A stretch of DNA of 64,000 nt from Kofleriaceae bacterium (GCA_020633495.1 JACKDR010000009.1:1-64000), one strand, 5' to 3'; positions 38,201 through 48,036 are shown, numbered from the stretch's first letter. The notes: a model not told the origin generated them from the letters alone. A program made the numbers and translations.

Positions 38201-39053
38201 GACCACGCCCGACGACTGGCGGATGCTGGCGGTGTCGGCGTGGTACGCCGAGGACGACGCGGTCGCGGCGATCGGCTACCAGCGCTACCTCGACGCCGGC
38301 GCGGCCGCCGATCCGCAGACCCTGCACGGCCTGGCCACGGCGCTGTACGCGTCGGGGCAGTGGGACCGCTGCGAGGAGGTCGCGCGGCGGCTGCTCGCCG
38401 TCGCCGGCGACGATCCGACGTTCCGCGCCTGCGGCCTGCACGCGATGGCGCGCGCGCTCGCCGGGCGCGGCAAGTTCGGCGACGCCGCGCGCTGCGCCAC
38501 CGAGGCGGCGCAGCTGGCGCCGCTGGCCGACGCCGTCGCCGAGTACCAGGAGACCGCGCGGCTGTGCCAGGCCGGCGAGGCCCCGCCGTGGAAGCCGAGC
38601 CCGGAGACCTCGGTCGAGCGCACCGCGTGGGACGCGCTCGCCGCCGGCGACATGGCGACGCCGGAGCGGCTGGCGATGCACGGCAACTCGTGGGGCCTGT
38701 TCCGCGCCGCGCTGACCGCCAGCGAGGCCCGCGGCGATCGCGATCAGGCGGCGCCGGTGGCGAGCCGCGCGATCGACGCCGCGCAGCTGGTGCTCGACCG
38801 CAGCGTCGGCACCACCGCGATCGACGCCGCGCTGTGCCGGGTCGCGGCGCTGCGCATCCGCGAGCACGCCGGCGTGCAGATCGATCCGCCGCCGCCGCTG
38901 GGCTCGCGCATGAGCCGCGACCGGTTCGAGCAGGTGGGGCGCCGCCGCGGGGGCGCCGGCGCCAGCGCCGCGCGCGCCGCCGCGGCCGACGCCGACGTCG
39001 ACGACGGCGACAGTGCCGCCGATGACGCGGCCGACCGCGAGCGCACCGGCTGA
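35247..39053 (+). CDS. Large TPR-repeat protein, function unknown
   Basis: The 1268-residue protein is almost entirely helical, with no signal peptide. Helix pairs of TPR type are clearest in two blocks: about residues 330-520 (GRLDDAIHIAEDTLRDVGD, GDLDEALEHLQVVQL) and 900-1110 (GEHEQALRCLRWCQALDPRD, GRYAEATLALRYAM, GKFGDAARCATEAAQLAP). The N-terminal 150 residues and the middle (540-850) are not recognised. The C-terminus is Ala/Asp-rich and probably disordered. It is a likely cytoplasmic scaffold. A TAAGGT box lies 15 nt before the ATG. The AgmX-type gene follows after 29 bp. Confidence 0.8.
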   Translation: MRPLPFPHRVSFLWSTMHVPAQLARLAPASARLLAYAIHDHLVRHPVVSIGEVEDDALLAADGAPIDAGHAEVDDALDALFRLGRRHEVLWLEVALDPARPTVTLRSRRPRGDGDAWTSDAAALSAQLGDVIDRWLAARHLPRARVMPPFGADELADVAARLERALAAARDADAIPDELLAPPPRLGVPYLRALGAAGLVDDWAERLLALDAGNPVARRHQVVSALRGGGDRRAILPVIADAPMYGPSYLAVWGDPFAADRPREGMGLRHQGVAAMLAPASPWACHNYSVQLRDVRRREESYRWADRATIASAEFDQAHLDCVRRLREVQRPGQAFAEAAFRCGEVLERWRDGDASADWAVRYHAGMLQALVHHDIGRLDDAIHIAEDTLRDVGDREGGVERFGWAAERIAAWRDDPRVLARAFAREGYHRGDPGRVLVGLARAGIDDHDDVYMTIDAMIATGREDLARLAFHHVQGLGRAGVIGDGKGRLAGATALLLGGDLDEALEHLQVVQLRRGQSRLEAAINRLLRLAACHPADAWEAVIARRLEVGATTLARRAARDLADFVPGMATPTVRRALGERAPWTVDALWLVQLTTALPRLGAAGPAIDLRLAPPLEQSLAAADILAQDWWTVLPPAARDRDAHAEAALYALGVALARYLAATSGNPTPIAGAYRHVATEALQLVRRSRYQLEDRAVRGLLELLERCAERVLAGAGTDAWLLDTWLLRVEHALDLDAEQGSFLPGLLDGLPHVAGLWRGDERVGWELRTAWDLAAMPDQGAPARALFERCARAMETGAAEAAWSALADELPAADALDVHWLAATANPSHLAAPWLALARAQLTTRPPRIDDALESLWRASRGAGDDERAAVLAAIEPAWRAAGVDVPFDFAAAQARGLAALLEGEHEQALRCLRWCQALDPRDPVVAKNVGIAHASLGEVHRAVRAFAGFDRDDAARHAGAALMQAGRYAEATLALRYAMPRLTTPDDWRMLAVSAWYAEDDAVAAIGYQRYLDAGAAADPQTLHGLATALYASGQWDRCEEVARRLLAVAGDDPTFRACGLHAMARALAGRGKFGDAARCATEAAQLAPLADAVAEYQETARLCQAGEAPPWKPSPETSVERTAWDALAAGDMATPERLAMHGNSWGLFRAALTASEARGDRDQAAPVASRAIDAAQLVLDRSVGTTAIDAALCRVAALRIREHAGVQIDPPPPLGSRMSRDRFEQVGRRRGGAGASAARAAAADADVDDGDSAADDAADRERTG

Positions 39054-39082
39054 GGGCGCGGCGCGACACACGGGGGAACCGC

Positions 39083-40495
39083 ATGGGCACGACGAGCTGG
39101 ACGACGATCGCGACACCGGCGACCACGGCGCTGGCGCTGGCGCTGGCGCTGGCCGGCTGCAAGGGCGGCGACGCCGGCAGGGCGGTGCGCCCGCGAGGCG
39201 ATGCCGGCGCGGCCGCCGTGGCCGGCCGCGACGCCGCGCCGGCCCCGGCCATCCCGACCGCGATCGGCGCCCTGGTCGGCACCGTGCCGCGCGTCGCCGT
39301 CGACGACACCGCGCCGCTGGGCGACGTCGCGCCACCCGCGCTGCTGGTCATCGGCCCCGACGGCGCGACCCGGGTCGGGCGCACCCCGACCTGGGCCCAG
39401 GTCGTCGCCGCCGACTTCGCGACGGTCCCGGTCGTCGACCCCGAGCCGCTGCCCCGCGCCCTGCTCGGCCACGCCACCGACGCCGGCGGCGACGCCGCGA
39501 CCGCGGCGCACGACCTGCTCGCGGAGCTCGACGACGACGACGACGACGGCGGCGGCGACGACGCGGCGGCCGGGGGTCCGGTCGTGACCTACGGCGTCGA
39601 GCTCGCCGACGACCTCGGCGCCGCGACGCCGCTGGTGGTGGCGAGCCCCGACGCGCCGGCCGCCACCCTGGCCGCGACCCTGGCGATCGCCGGCGGCGTG
39701 ATCCTGGTCGACGGCGACGGCGCGCCGCGGCGCTTCCGGATCGCGTTCCCGTGGATCGCCGCCGACCACGGCGGCGCGATCGCGCCCGCCGACGCGCTGC
39801 GCTTCATCATGCTGGTCGGCGACGGCAAGGTCATCGCCGGCCCAGCGGCGTCGCTGTCGCAGCGCCTGGTCAGCACGCCGACCGGCGCGATCGACGCGGC
39901 CCTGCTGCGCGAGGGCTACGACGCGCTGCTCGAGCAGGCCCACGGCGCGCCGGTGGTGGTCGACGTCCTCGCCGTCGACACCACCGTGCAGCCGGTGATC
40001 ACCGCGATCGCCGCGGCGCGCGCGATCGGCGCGCGCACGATCGGCGTCGGCACCCGCGCCGGCCCGATGCCGGCGACCGGGCTCGACGGCAGGATCGTCA
40101 TCGGACCGCTCGGCACCCGCTCGATCGGCACGACCGGCTCGGGCGGGCCGCCGCCGCGACGCGGGCCGGTCCCGCAGGTGTCGATGGCCAAGCCCAAGGT
40201 CGTCGGCGACCTCGACAAGGAGATCATCCGGCGCATGCTGCGCCGCGACCAGGACAAGATCGTCTACTGCTACCGGCGCCAGCTCGCGATCAAGCCCGCC
40301 CTCACCGGCGACGTCCACCTCAGCTTCATCATCGACATCCAGGGCCGGGTCGTGTTCGCCAGGGCCAGCGGCGTCGACCCCGACCTCGACGCCTGCGTCG
40401 CCCAGGTCGTGCGCGGCATCGAGTTCCCGCACGGCCGCCACGACGGCACCGTCAACGTGGAGCAGACCATCACCTTCCGCCCCGACGGCAAGTAG
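39083..40495 (+). CDS. Lipoprotein with AgmX/PglI-type C-terminal domain
   Basis: The 470-residue protein has a lipobox near residue 26 (ALALALAGC). The middle part is Ala/Asp-rich and contains a run of six Asp, followed by a possible alpha/beta domain (ADALRFIMLVGDGKVIAGP). The last 100 residues match the AgmX/PglI C-terminal pattern: IIRRMLRRDQDKIVYCYRRQ, ALTGDVHLSFIIDIQGRVVF and a Cys in LDACVAQVVRGIEFP. This domain is TonB-C-like and is found in gliding-motility (AgmX) and related envelope proteins of myxobacteria. GGGG lies 8 nt before the ATG. Confidence 0.82.
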   Translation: MGTTSWTTIATPATTALALALALAGCKGGDAGRAVRPRGDAGAAAVAGRDAAPAPAIPTAIGALVGTVPRVAVDDTAPLGDVAPPALLVIGPDGATRVGRTPTWAQVVAADFATVPVVDPEPLPRALLGHATDAGGDAATAAHDLLAELDDDDDDGGGDDAAAGGPVVTYGVELADDLGAATPLVVASPDAPAATLAATLAIAGGVILVDGDGAPRRFRIAFPWIAADHGGAIAPADALRFIMLVGDGKVIAGPAASLSQRLVSTPTGAIDAALLREGYDALLEQAHGAPVVVDVLAVDTTVQPVITAIAAARAIGARTIGVGTRAGPMPATGLDGRIVIGPLGTRSIGTTGSGGPPPRRGPVPQVSMAKPKVVGDLDKEIIRRMLRRDQDKIVYCYRRQLAIKPALTGDVHLSFIIDIQGRVVFARASGVDPDLDACVAQVVRGIEFPHGRHDGTVNVEQTITFRPDGK

Positions 40496-40624
40496 CGGGC
40501 GCGGCGGCGGCCGGCGCGGTGGGACCTCGAGGGCCCGGCGGGCGCGCCGCGGTGGGACCTGGAGATCACGGCGCGGGCGACGACGATGCGGCCGCGGCGG
40601 CCAGCGCGGCCGCGCCCTGGCACG

Positions 40625-40630
40625 TACGCT
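40625..40630 (+). promoter_or_regulatory. TACGCT -10-like element
   Basis: TACGCT lies 7 nt before the GTG at 40638, identical to the elements at 12339 and 24825. Confidence 0.45.
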
Positions 40631-40637
40631 GCACGAC

Positions 40638-41696
40638 GTGGTCACGATGCCCTCACCGCTCCGGAACCTGCGCCTCCCCGAAGCCCTGGCCCTGGCCCTG
40701 GTCGTGCTCGCCGCGTGCGCCGGCTGCGGCGAGGTCAGCGACGCCGGCCCCGACGCCGCGGCGGCCGACCCCGACGCCGCGACCACCGACGGCGGCGACG
40801 GACCGCCGACCCAGGTGCTCGTGACCCTGGTGTCGCACAACGAGGACACCCGCACCGGGGCCAACCCCGCGTGCACCGCGTTCTTCGGCGACCTCGCCGG
40901 CCGCTACGCCGCCAACCGCGCTGCCGTCCTGGCGATCGCCGATCTCGTCGTCGCCGGCGACGCCGCCTGGGACTTCGAGAGCGACGCCGAGTACCTCGAC
41001 GCCGTCGCGGCGCGCGAGCCCGCCGACGACAACGTCGTGCGCACCCTGGCCACCCGGTCGCCGGCACACATCGTCGTCGACGCCCACGCCCACGAGTCGC
41101 CGGTGAAGAACTACGCCGACGTCGCCAACCAGGTCGAGGCCCTGGCCGGCGTCCGCACCGGCGTCATCGGCGGCTACCTCGTCGACCCGTGCGACGGCGG
41201 CCCGCCGTCTCCCGACTGGGAGAAGTTCCGCGCCCCGCTGACGCCCGCCGGCGGCGGCGCCGCGCTCACCGCGACCGTCCTGGCCCTCGGCGCGTCGCCC
41301 GGCCACCGCTGCGATCCGCCCGCCTCGGGCGTGTGGCGCCCCGCCTCCCACGCCGAGCCCTTCCGCGACGACCCCACCCAGACCCTGCCCGCGATCGGCC
41401 CCGGCCTCAGCGGCCTCGGCCTCGTCGACGGCCTCGCCGCGATCCGCACCCTCGTCGCCGACCTCCGCGCCGGCCGCCTCGAGCCCCACCGCCTCTACAC
41501 CGCCTCCGTGACCATCCCACAGTGCGACTTCGACCTCGCCGACGGCGGCGTCACCCCCACCGACGTCGCCGCCTTCATCGACGCCGTCAACGCCGAGGTC
41601 GCCACCGGCGACGTCGCCTGGGCCACGTTCCCCGACATCGTCGCGACCTGGCGCGCCGACTACGGCGCCGCGCCGTCGCTGTGGACCGGGGAGTGA
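40638..41696 (+). CDS. Lipoprotein of unknown function
   Basis: 352 residues starting at GTG 40638 (an ATG 9 nt later is possible). The signal has a lipobox, LAACAGC, and an Asp/Ala-rich linker (DAGPDAAAADPDAATTDGG). The 270-residue body begins VLVTLVSHNED and contains IVVDAHAHESPVKNY, RTGVIGGYLVDPCDGG and PGHRCDPPASGVW. The clustered His/Asp/Glu residues (SHNED, DAHAHE, GHRCD) could bind metal as in a hydrolase, but I recognise no family. It is a single-gene unit on the plus strand. Confidence 0.75.
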   Translation: MVTMPSPLRNLRLPEALALALVVLAACAGCGEVSDAGPDAAAADPDAATTDGGDGPPTQVLVTLVSHNEDTRTGANPACTAFFGDLAGRYAANRAAVLAIADLVVAGDAAWDFESDAEYLDAVAAREPADDNVVRTLATRSPAHIVVDAHAHESPVKNYADVANQVEALAGVRTGVIGGYLVDPCDGGPPSPDWEKFRAPLTPAGGGAALTATVLALGASPGHRCDPPASGVWRPASHAEPFRDDPTQTLPAIGPGLSGLGLVDGLAAIRTLVADLRAGRLEPHRLYTASVTIPQCDFDLADGGVTPTDVAAFIDAVNAEVATGDVAWATFPDIVATWRADYGAAPSLWTGE

Positions 41697-41757
41697 GGGG
41701 CGCGACGCGCCGTCGTGCCTGGGTGCCCCCCCTACGCCCTCAGTCCTCAGACCGGTC

Positions 41758-42162
41758 CTACCGGCCGCTGCGGTTCCGGAACAACTCGACGGCCTTCGCG
41801 AGTTGCTCGTCGGCCTGCTGGTTCTCCGATGGGTCCTCTCTCGCGGCCAGCAGGTGCCTCATGGCCTCGGATAGCGCCGGCTCCACGGTCCGCCAACGTG
41901 CATCGCCGAGGCAGAAGTGCGCAGCAAGGTACAATTCCTCGACCCTGGCGAGCCTCTCCGCTGGCGTTGGCTGGACACGCGGATCGTATTGCAGCGTCAC
42001 AGCGTGAAGCCTAGCCCTGACCGCGAGACAGTACGCATCCTTGTCGGCTGATGCGTCCTGCCGCGCCGCATGACTCCATGCGGCGTACGCGATGGCGCCA
42101 GCGGCCGCGCCGGACGCGAGCAGCAAGCAGAAGCGCAGCACCCAACGCGTCTTCACCGTCAT
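41758..42162 (-). CDS. Small membrane-anchored protein coupled to the DUF4157 gene (immunity candidate)
   Basis: 134 residues. The ATG at 42162 overlaps the stop of the DUF4157 gene by one base; a GTG one codon earlier is possible. One N-terminal transmembrane helix (WVLRFCLLLASGAAAGAIAYAAW) is followed by a helical soluble part (ERLARVEELYLAAHFCLGDA, LSEAMRHLLAAREDPSENQQ). Its base composition is as low in GC as the second half of the DUF4157 gene and unlike all neighbours, so the two arrived together. Position and size suggest an immunity or accessory protein; no family is recognised. Confidence 0.75.
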   Translation of the reverse strand: MTVKTRWVLRFCLLLASGAAAGAIAYAAWSHAARQDASADKDAYCLAVRARLHAVTLQYDPRVQPTPAERLARVEELYLAAHFCLGDARWRTVEPALSEAMRHLLAAREDPSENQQADEQLAKAVELFRNRSGR

Positions 42163-45125
42163 CACATACCCCCGAGCAGAGGTGATTCCATCGTCTTGTT
42201 TGGCTCATCCCGACTATACGTGGGCACTTCACCGAACATGGCTTGCTGCTTCGCCACCGCCGAGTCCACCAAGTCCTCGGAAACCCACTCGACAAACGTG
42301 AACTCCCAGTAGACGCGATTCCGTTCAGCTGGAGTCGTCGACTGTTCGTTTCGATACGACTTGACGAGGCACGCCGCGAGTCTCCGCTCCGAGCCGTGCT
42401 CGATCCAGACAACCTGGCGCAGCGGCCCCTGCTGCAGCATGGGGATCGCGGGTGTTCCGATTTCGCCAACCTCGTGACGCCAGCGGGAAACCAGCACCGC
42501 AACCTGCTGCTGATACGCTGCGGCACGGTGGAATCGTTCGTCGAGCATGGCGGCGAGCGTGACGAGCCCTGCGTCATCAAGCAGCCGGGGAGCCATCGTG
42601 GTCAACTGCTGCGCCCAATGCGCGGGAATGTCGGCGACGGTACCCAGGAACTCGGCCTCCTCGGCGCCGACGATGTTCTTGTTTGCGAAGGACTTGGCCT
42701 CGTTCTTCCCAACCTTTGACACGATGCTCACGGCCTTCAGCACCGCTTGCGGGTAGTTCAGCAGCCTCGCGACGTGGAGATGAAGATTCGCGGGCAGCCG
42801 GCGTGGAATCGCGTTGATGCTCTCCAGTGCAGGAAGCACTTCGCCGCCAGCCAGATCTGCGAGCACCAGGAATGCGATCTCCTGAAGCGCGCCCCACTGA
42901 CTTGGCTTGTTGAGCAGCGCTGCGACCTTCGCCTCGACGAGAGCGTCGGACCACTTCGTCGCGATCAAAGACGCACGAAAGCCGATCTCGGCGATCAAGG
43001 CACGTCGCGTCTCATGATCCAATGAGCAGTCCGATGCGTCTGCCGTCTCGGCTTCGCACACCCACTGTTCCGGGTGAATCGATGAGATTCCAGCCTTCGC
43101 GTCGGCCAACTCATCTGCGGTGATAGCTGAGGCATCGGACTCGACACCGGCGGGCGCAGGCATCAGGTCGCCAACGTGAGGGTCGCGGTCGTGGTTCGAC
43201 GTGGGCTCATCTCGCGCCGCGGACATGGCGGCGTGCGCACCATTGGTGGTCGAGATTCCCGATGCCACGCTGCCACGCAGTGCCGCCTCCGCCTTGGAAT
43301 TGGGTGCAACCCATCCCAAGGCGGTCAGCGCGCCCTTCACCGCGCGCATGGAGGCCCTGAGCTTCTTCGACGCGACTGACGCACGCGCCGTCGACTCGAC
43401 GACGCGAAGCGCAACCGCGAACGTCTCGTCGGCCGCCAGGGCCAACCCACTGCTCAGCTCGGTCACGTCTCCAAGGAATCTGGCGGCCGTTTCGAGTTGC
43501 TCGGTTGCGCCCAACACAAACGCTTCCGCTGCAGCCGCGCTCGCACGCGCTCCTTCAGCTTGATCGAAGGACAGTTGCGCGAAGCCGAGTGATTGCCTTG
43601 CGAGTTCCACGCTCGACGATCCGGAACCCTTCCGCTGGAGGAGCGCCGCATCCGCTGAGGCACTCGAGGCCAGCATCCCGAGCAGCAACGGCGCCGCCGA
43701 GTCGCCGCGCACCACCGCGTCGGCGACGGCGTCGGCGTGCTGCTCGTAGGTGTCGCCGGCCTCGCCGAGGCCGCCCTTGAGGTGGACGCCGGCGCGCTGC
43801 TGGACGACGTGGGCGGCTTCGTGGGCCGCGGTGTGGAGGCTCGGCGACGACGCGAAGGCGACGCGGTCACCGGTGGCGTAGGCCTCGGCGCCGAGGGCGG
43901 CGCTGGCCGCGGCAGCGGCGCCACCAATCGAGGCGCGGACGTGGCTGACGTCGTGGCTGCCGAAGCTGCGCTGGATGACGTCGAGGTGGGGCAGCGGGGC
44001 GCTGGCCGAGGCGACACCGGTGGCGGCGACAGCGTGCGGGTCCGCGGCGGCGACCGCAGCGGGTCCCGCGGCCTTGGTCTGGATCGGCAACGTGTCCCGA
44101 TGCTCGTCCCATTCGGCGGGCCGGTCCAGGGTCGGCGCGCGGTGTCCGGAGGTGGCAACCTCTGGCAGCGACGGAGCGATCGGCCGGTCGGCGGCGACGG
44201 CGGGGTGGTCGTGGGCGTCGAGGGTCGCGCGCTGCTCGTCCCAGGCCGCGGGGCGATCGAGGGTCACGGGGCCGGCGCGGCCAGCGTCGCCGGCGGTGGC
44301 GTGCGACGCAGGCGCGTGCGGCGCGGCCTCGGCGACCGCGTCGTGCGCACCGGCGTGGGCGTCGAGCGTCGCGCGCTGCTCGTCCCACGCGGCGGGGCGA
44401 TCGAGGGTGACCGGTCCGGCGTGGCCGCCGCCGGCGTGGGACTTCGCCGGAGGCGCGGCCTCGGCGCCGCCGCGATGGGCGTCCAGGGTCGCGCGTGGCT
44501 CGTCGTACTGAGCCGGCCGATCGAGCGCGGTCATGCCGCCGCCGCCACCGCCGGCGGCTGCGGCGTGGGCGTCGAGCGCGGCGTGCCACTCGCCGGTGGC
44601 GCGGCCCTCCTCGGCGGCGAAGATCTGATCGTGGCGACCCGGGTCGCGCATGGCGACCTCGCTGACCGCCTTCGGGTCGCGATGATCGGGCGGGGTCAGG
44701 GCCCGCACCGCCGCGACCTCGCGATCGAGCGCCGCGACCTGGCCCCGCGCGACGGCGACCTCGCCCGCGAGCTCGGGCGCCATCGGCGCCCAGCGGCTGG
44801 CCTGGGTCATCGCGGCGTGCAGCAGCTCGAGCGAGCGCTCGACGCGGCTGGCGCGGGCGCGGGCCTCCTTGAGGTCGCGCGCGCCCCCCGGATCGACGGC
44901 CTCGCGCAGCCGGGCGAGCTGGACGCGCAAGACGTGGAGGTCGCGCTCGACCTCGGCGAGGCCACCTTGCACCGCGGCGGCGGGATCGAGCCCCGCGGGG
45001 GCCCGGCCGCGACCGGCGCGCGCCCCGGGGCGCGCGTCGTGGCGGTCTCGCGACCGCGCGTCGCCGTGGTCGCGGTCGGTCCGATGCTGTCGTCCCTGGG
45101 TGGCTGCTGCGTCGTGCCGGGTCAT
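42162..45125 (-). CDS. DUF4157 (eCIS core) protein with low-GC C-terminal effector-like region
   Basis: 987 residues from the ATG at 45125 (AGAGGAG upstream). Residues 1-200 are charged and helical. Residues about 195-345 hold four repeats of DRPAxWDExRxTL. Residues about 380-480 are a DUF4157 domain: [25 protein letters not shown] (HEAAH at 435-439) and [19 protein letters not shown]. From about residue 490 to the end the protein is helical and unrelated to known families by eye, ending with a beta-rich part ([30 protein letters not shown]). DNA for this half is much less GC-rich. DUF4157 marks cargo of extracellular contractile injection systems, so this is a candidate effector with an exchanged C-terminus. 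Confidence 0.85.
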   Translation of the reverse strand: MTRHDAAATQGRQHRTDRDHGDARSRDRHDARPGARAGRGRAPAGLDPAAAVQGGLAEVERDLHVLRVQLARLREAVDPGGARDLKEARARASRVERSLELLHAAMTQASRWAPMAPELAGEVAVARGQVAALDREVAAVRALTPPDHRDPKAVSEVAMRDPGRHDQIFAAEEGRATGEWHAALDAHAAAAGGGGGGMTALDRPAQYDEPRATLDAHRGGAEAAPPAKSHAGGGHAGPVTLDRPAAWDEQRATLDAHAGAHDAVAEAAPHAPASHATAGDAGRAGPVTLDRPAAWDEQRATLDAHDHPAVAADRPIAPSLPEVATSGHRAPTLDRPAEWDEHRDTLPIQTKAAGPAAVAAADPHAVAATGVASASAPLPHLDVIQRSFGSHDVSHVRASIGGAAAAASAALGAEAYATGDRVAFASSPSLHTAAHEAAHVVQQRAGVHLKGGLGEAGDTYEQHADAVADAVVRGDSAAPLLLGMLASSASADAALLQRKGSGSSSVELARQSLGFAQLSFDQAEGARASAAAAEAFVLGATEQLETAARFLGDVTELSSGLALAADETFAVALRVVESTARASVASKKLRASMRAVKGALTALGWVAPNSKAEAALRGSVASGISTTNGAHAAMSAARDEPTSNHDRDPHVGDLMPAPAGVESDASAITADELADAKAGISSIHPEQWVCEAETADASDCSLDHETRRALIAEIGFRASLIATKWSDALVEAKVAALLNKPSQWGALQEIAFLVLADLAGGEVLPALESINAIPRRLPANLHLHVARLLNYPQAVLKAVSIVSKVGKNEAKSFANKNIVGAEEAEFLGTVADIPAHWAQQLTTMAPRLLDDAGLVTLAAMLDERFHRAAAYQQQVAVLVSRWRHEVGEIGTPAIPMLQQGPLRQVVWIEHGSERRLAACLVKSYRNEQSTTPAERNRVYWEFTFVEWVSEDLVDSAVAKQQAMFGEVPTYSRDEPNKTMESPLLGGM
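44089..44535. repeat. Four DRPAxWDExRxTL peptide repeats (DNA level partly conserved)
   Basis: Units at about 44089-44133, 44215-44270, 44357-44413 and 44478-44535 encode TLDRPAxWDExRxTLDAH variants separated by Ala/His-rich spacers of 20-35 residues. The two middle units are nearly identical, also in DNA. Confidence 0.85.
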
Positions 45126-45265
45126 CGAGGCTCCTCTGCGGCCCGATCTCGGCCACCGCGCGATCCGGTTGCGCACGATCGACGCACCGCCGCGCAAGCC
45201 TCCGGGATCGCAGCCGCGGCGCGGCGAGCCGCGCGCGCGGCCCGGCCCCGGCGTGCGGCCTCCCG

Positions 45266-47551
45266 TCAGACCTGCGCGCGCCGCAGCCGCAGCGCGTTGC
45301 CGATGACCGACACCGAGCTGAAGCTCATCGCCAGCGCCGCGATCATCGGGCTGAGCAGCCAGCCGGTGACCGGGTACAGCACGCCCGCGGCCAGCGGGAT
45401 CCCGGCCGCGTTGTAGACGAACGCGAAGAACAGGTTCTGCTTGATGTTGCGCATGGTGGCGCGGCTGAGCCGGACCGCCCGCGCGATCGCGCGCAGGTCG
45501 CCGCGGACCAGGGTCACGCCGGCGCTCTCCATCGCGACGTCGGTCCCGGTCCCCATCGCGATCCCGACGTCGGCCTGGGCCAGCGCCGGGGCGTCGTTGA
45601 TGCCGTCGCCGGCCATCGCGACCACCCGGCCGTGGCGCTGCGCGTCCTCGATCGCGGCGACCTTGGCGGCGGGCAGGACCTCCGCGACGACGTCGTCGAT
45701 GCCGAGCCGCCGGGCCACGGCGTCGGCGGTGCGCTGGCTGTCGCCGGTGACCATCACGACCCGGATCCCGGCGTCGTGTAGCGCCTGCAGCGCGTCCGAC
45801 GTCGACGCCTTGATCGGATCGGCGACCGCGACCAGGCCGGCCGCCCGGCCGTCGACGGCGACGTACATCACCGTCGCCCCCTCGCCGCGCAGCGCGTCGG
45901 CCCGGTCGCGCAGCGCGGCGACGTCGGCGCCGAGGTCGTGCATGTGGGCGAGGTTGCCGAGCGCGACGCGCTGGCCCTCGACCGCCGCGGCGACGCCCTT
46001 GCCGGTGGTCGCCGCGAAGTCGGTCGCCGCCGGGAGATCGAGCTCGCGCGCCTCGGCACCGGCGACGATCGCCTGGGCCAGCGGGTGCTCGCTGCCGCGC
46101 TCGACCGCCGCCGCGAGCCGCAGGAGCGCGTCGTCGTCGTCGTCGGCCGCGATCACCTCGCTCAGGGTCGGCTTGCCCTCGGTCAGGGTCCCGGTCTTGT
46201 CGACGAACAGGGTGTCGACCTGCTCGAGGCGCTCGACCGCCTGGGCGTCGCGGAACAGCACGCCCAGGCTGGCGCCCCGCCCGACCGCGACCATCACCGA
46301 GATCGGCGTGGCCAGGCCGAGCGCGCACGGACACGCGATGATCAGCACCGCGATCGCGTTGATCAGCGCGTGCGCCAGGCGCGGGTCGGGCCCGACCGCG
46401 GCCCACACGGCGAACGTCGCGATCGCACACGCCACGACGGCGGGCACGAACCAGCCGGCGACCCTGTCGGCCAGCCGCTGGATGGGCGCGCGGCTGCGCT
46501 GGGCCCGGGCCACCAGCTCGACGATGCGCGCCAGCATGGTCTCGGCGCCGACCGCCTCGGCGCGCATCACCAGCGTCCCGCTGCCGTTGATCGTCGCGCC
46601 GACGACGCGGTCGCCGACCGCCTTGGTCACCGGCATGGGCTCGCCGGTCAGCATCGACTCGTCGACCGCGCTGGCGCCGTCCTCGACCACGCCGTCGACC
46701 GGCACCTTGTCGCCGGGCCGGATCCGCAGGCGATCGCCGACCTGGACCTCCGCGAGCTCGATGTCGATCTCGCGGCCGTCTTCCTCGACGCGGCGCGCCC
46801 GGGTCGCCGCCAGCCCGAGGAGCTGCTGCAGCGCCGCCCCGGTGCGACCGCGCGCCCGCAGCTCGAGCACCTGCCCGAGCAGCACCAGCGTGACGATGAC
46901 CGCGGCGGACTCGAAGTACAGGCCGACCTCGCCGTGGTCGTCGCGGAACGCGTCCGGAAAGATGCCGGGCGCGATCGCGGCGACCACGCTGAAGGTGAAC
47001 GCGACGATCACGCCGAGGCCGATCAGCGTCCACATGTTCAGGCTGCGCCGGCGCAGCGACGCCACGAAGCGGAGGTAGAACGGCCACGCGCCCCACGTCA
47101 GCACCGGCGCCGCGATCGCGAGCTCGGCGAAGGCCCGGGCGCGGCCGACCAGGGGCAGCGCGATCCCGACCATCGGGCTCATCGTGAGGATCAGCAGCGG
47201 CAGCGCGAACAGCGCCGAGCTCCAGAGCCGCCGCGTCATCGACCGCAGCTCGGCGTCGTCGGCGGGCGCCGCGGTCGGCCGCAGCGGCTCGAGCGCCATG
47301 CCACAGATGGGACAGGCGCCCGGACGGTCGGCGCGCACCTCCGGATGCATCGGGCAGGTGTAGACGACCGCGCCCGGGACCGCGGTGCCGTCGCCCGCGT
47401 GCGCGCGGTGCTCGGGAGGCGCGGCCGCGCCCGCCCGGGCGTGCGCGCCGTGCGCGTGGTCGTGTCCATCGTCGTGCGAGACGTCCTGCACGGGCGGCGG
47501 CGCATGTCGCGCCGCGTGCCCGCCGTGTTCCTGGGGCTGAGACATGTCCAT
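45266..47551 (-). CDS. copA: Copper-translocating P-type ATPase
   Basis: 761 residues. The N-terminus is His-rich ([13 protein letters not shown]). It then has the small metal-binding module YTCPMHPEV...PICGMALEP (about residues 63-88) in place of HMA domains. The transmembrane part has the CPC ion-binding motif ([12 protein letters not shown], about residue 405). The ATPase has [11 protein letters not shown] (phosphorylated Asp near 450), SEHPLAQAI and [11 protein letters not shown]. It exports Cu(I) from the cytoplasm. GAGAGAGG precedes the ATG. CopZ is encoded 160 bp upstream on the same strand, so they may be co-transcribed despite a hairpin between them. Confidence 0.95.
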   Translation of the reverse strand: MDMSQPQEHGGHAARHAPPPVQDVSHDDGHDHAHGAHARAGAAAPPEHRAHAGDGTAVPGAVVYTCPMHPEVRADRPGACPICGMALEPLRPTAAPADDAELRSMTRRLWSSALFALPLLILTMSPMVGIALPLVGRARAFAELAIAAPVLTWGAWPFYLRFVASLRRRSLNMWTLIGLGVIVAFTFSVVAAIAPGIFPDAFRDDHGEVGLYFESAAVIVTLVLLGQVLELRARGRTGAALQQLLGLAATRARRVEEDGREIDIELAEVQVGDRLRIRPGDKVPVDGVVEDGASAVDESMLTGEPMPVTKAVGDRVVGATINGSGTLVMRAEAVGAETMLARIVELVARAQRSRAPIQRLADRVAGWFVPAVVACAIATFAVWAAVGPDPRLAHALINAIAVLIIACPCALGLATPISVMVAVGRGASLGVLFRDAQAVERLEQVDTLFVDKTGTLTEGKPTLSEVIAADDDDDALLRLAAAVERGSEHPLAQAIVAGAEARELDLPAATDFAATTGKGVAAAVEGQRVALGNLAHMHDLGADVAALRDRADALRGEGATVMYVAVDGRAAGLVAVADPIKASTSDALQALHDAGIRVVMVTGDSQRTADAVARRLGIDDVVAEVLPAAKVAAIEDAQRHGRVVAMAGDGINDAPALAQADVGIAMGTGTDVAMESAGVTLVRGDLRAIARAVRLSRATMRNIKQNLFFAFVYNAAGIPLAAGVLYPVTGWLLSPMIAALAMSFSSVSVIGNALRLRRAQV

Positions 47552-47626
47552 CCTCTCTCGCGACCTCGCGTCAGCGGCTGGCCACCACCGACGCCGACCT
47601 GATCGGGTCTACCCCGCGCGACCGAG

Positions 47627-47660
47627 CGTGACGAGCGCCCGCGGGGCGCGGCGCGTCACG
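47627..47660 (-). terminator. Hairpin between copZ and copA
   Basis: CGTGACG and CGTCACG arms enclose a GC-rich inner inverted repeat. A second inverted repeat, GGACAC / GTGTCC (47661-47681), lies beside it. It could end or attenuate the copZ transcript. The outer arms resemble the hairpin at 12143-12173. Confidence 0.4.
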
Positions 47661-47711
47661 GGACACACCCGCAGGGTGTCCACCGATCACGACGCGCCGT
47701 CGCCTGATCGC

Positions 47712-47948
47712 TTACACCCCGTCGACGCGACGTGGCCGGGCCGGGTAGCCGGCGTCGTCCAGCGCGGCCGCGACACGATCGGAGGGGGCGCGGCCGGCGT
47801 CGTGGTGGACGACCACGGTGCCGGCGCGCAGCAGGACGTCGACGTCGACGACGCCGTCCAGCGCGGTAACGGCGTCGCGGACGTGGCGGACACAGGATCC
47901 GCAGGTCATTCCCTGGACATCGAAGGTGGTCTGTCGCGGCTGGCTCAT
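47712..47948 (-). CDS. copZ: Copper chaperone (HMA domain)
   Basis: The 78-residue protein is a single heavy-metal-associated domain with GMTCGSC (Cys16, Cys19) and the ferredoxin-like pattern VRHVRDAVTALDGVVDVDVL, ending DDAGYPA. It carries Cu(I) in the cytoplasm to the ATPase encoded next on the strand. GAGGAG lies just before the ATG. The divergent gene at 48048 starts 100 bp away. Confidence 0.93.
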   Translation of the reverse strand: MSQPRQTTFDVQGMTCGSCVRHVRDAVTALDGVVDVDVLLRAGTVVVHHDAGRAPSDRVAAALDDAGYPARPRRVDGV

Positions 47949-48036
47949 GGCGGGCTCCTCGGTGGTGGCCGGTGCGGCCGTTCGTGGAGCAGACGCGGCG
48001 GGCCGCCCACGCTTACAGCTCGGCGGAGGGCCGCGC

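Noticed and set aside
35193..39335. A long minus-strand open frame opposite the 1268-aa TPR protein
   Set aside because: Shadow of the plus-strand codons; the plus-strand protein has clear TPR helices and the minus reading has no recognisable domain.
43809..43823. HEAAH as a zinc-protease active site
   Set aside because: It is the conserved HExxH-like part of DUF4157; the domain is a marker of eCIS cargo and the overall context does not show a protease, so no protease activity is claimed.
45266..47948. Copper genes as part of the effector island
   Set aside because: copA and copZ have normal genome composition and an obvious independent role; their position beside the DUF4157 gene is probably coincidental.
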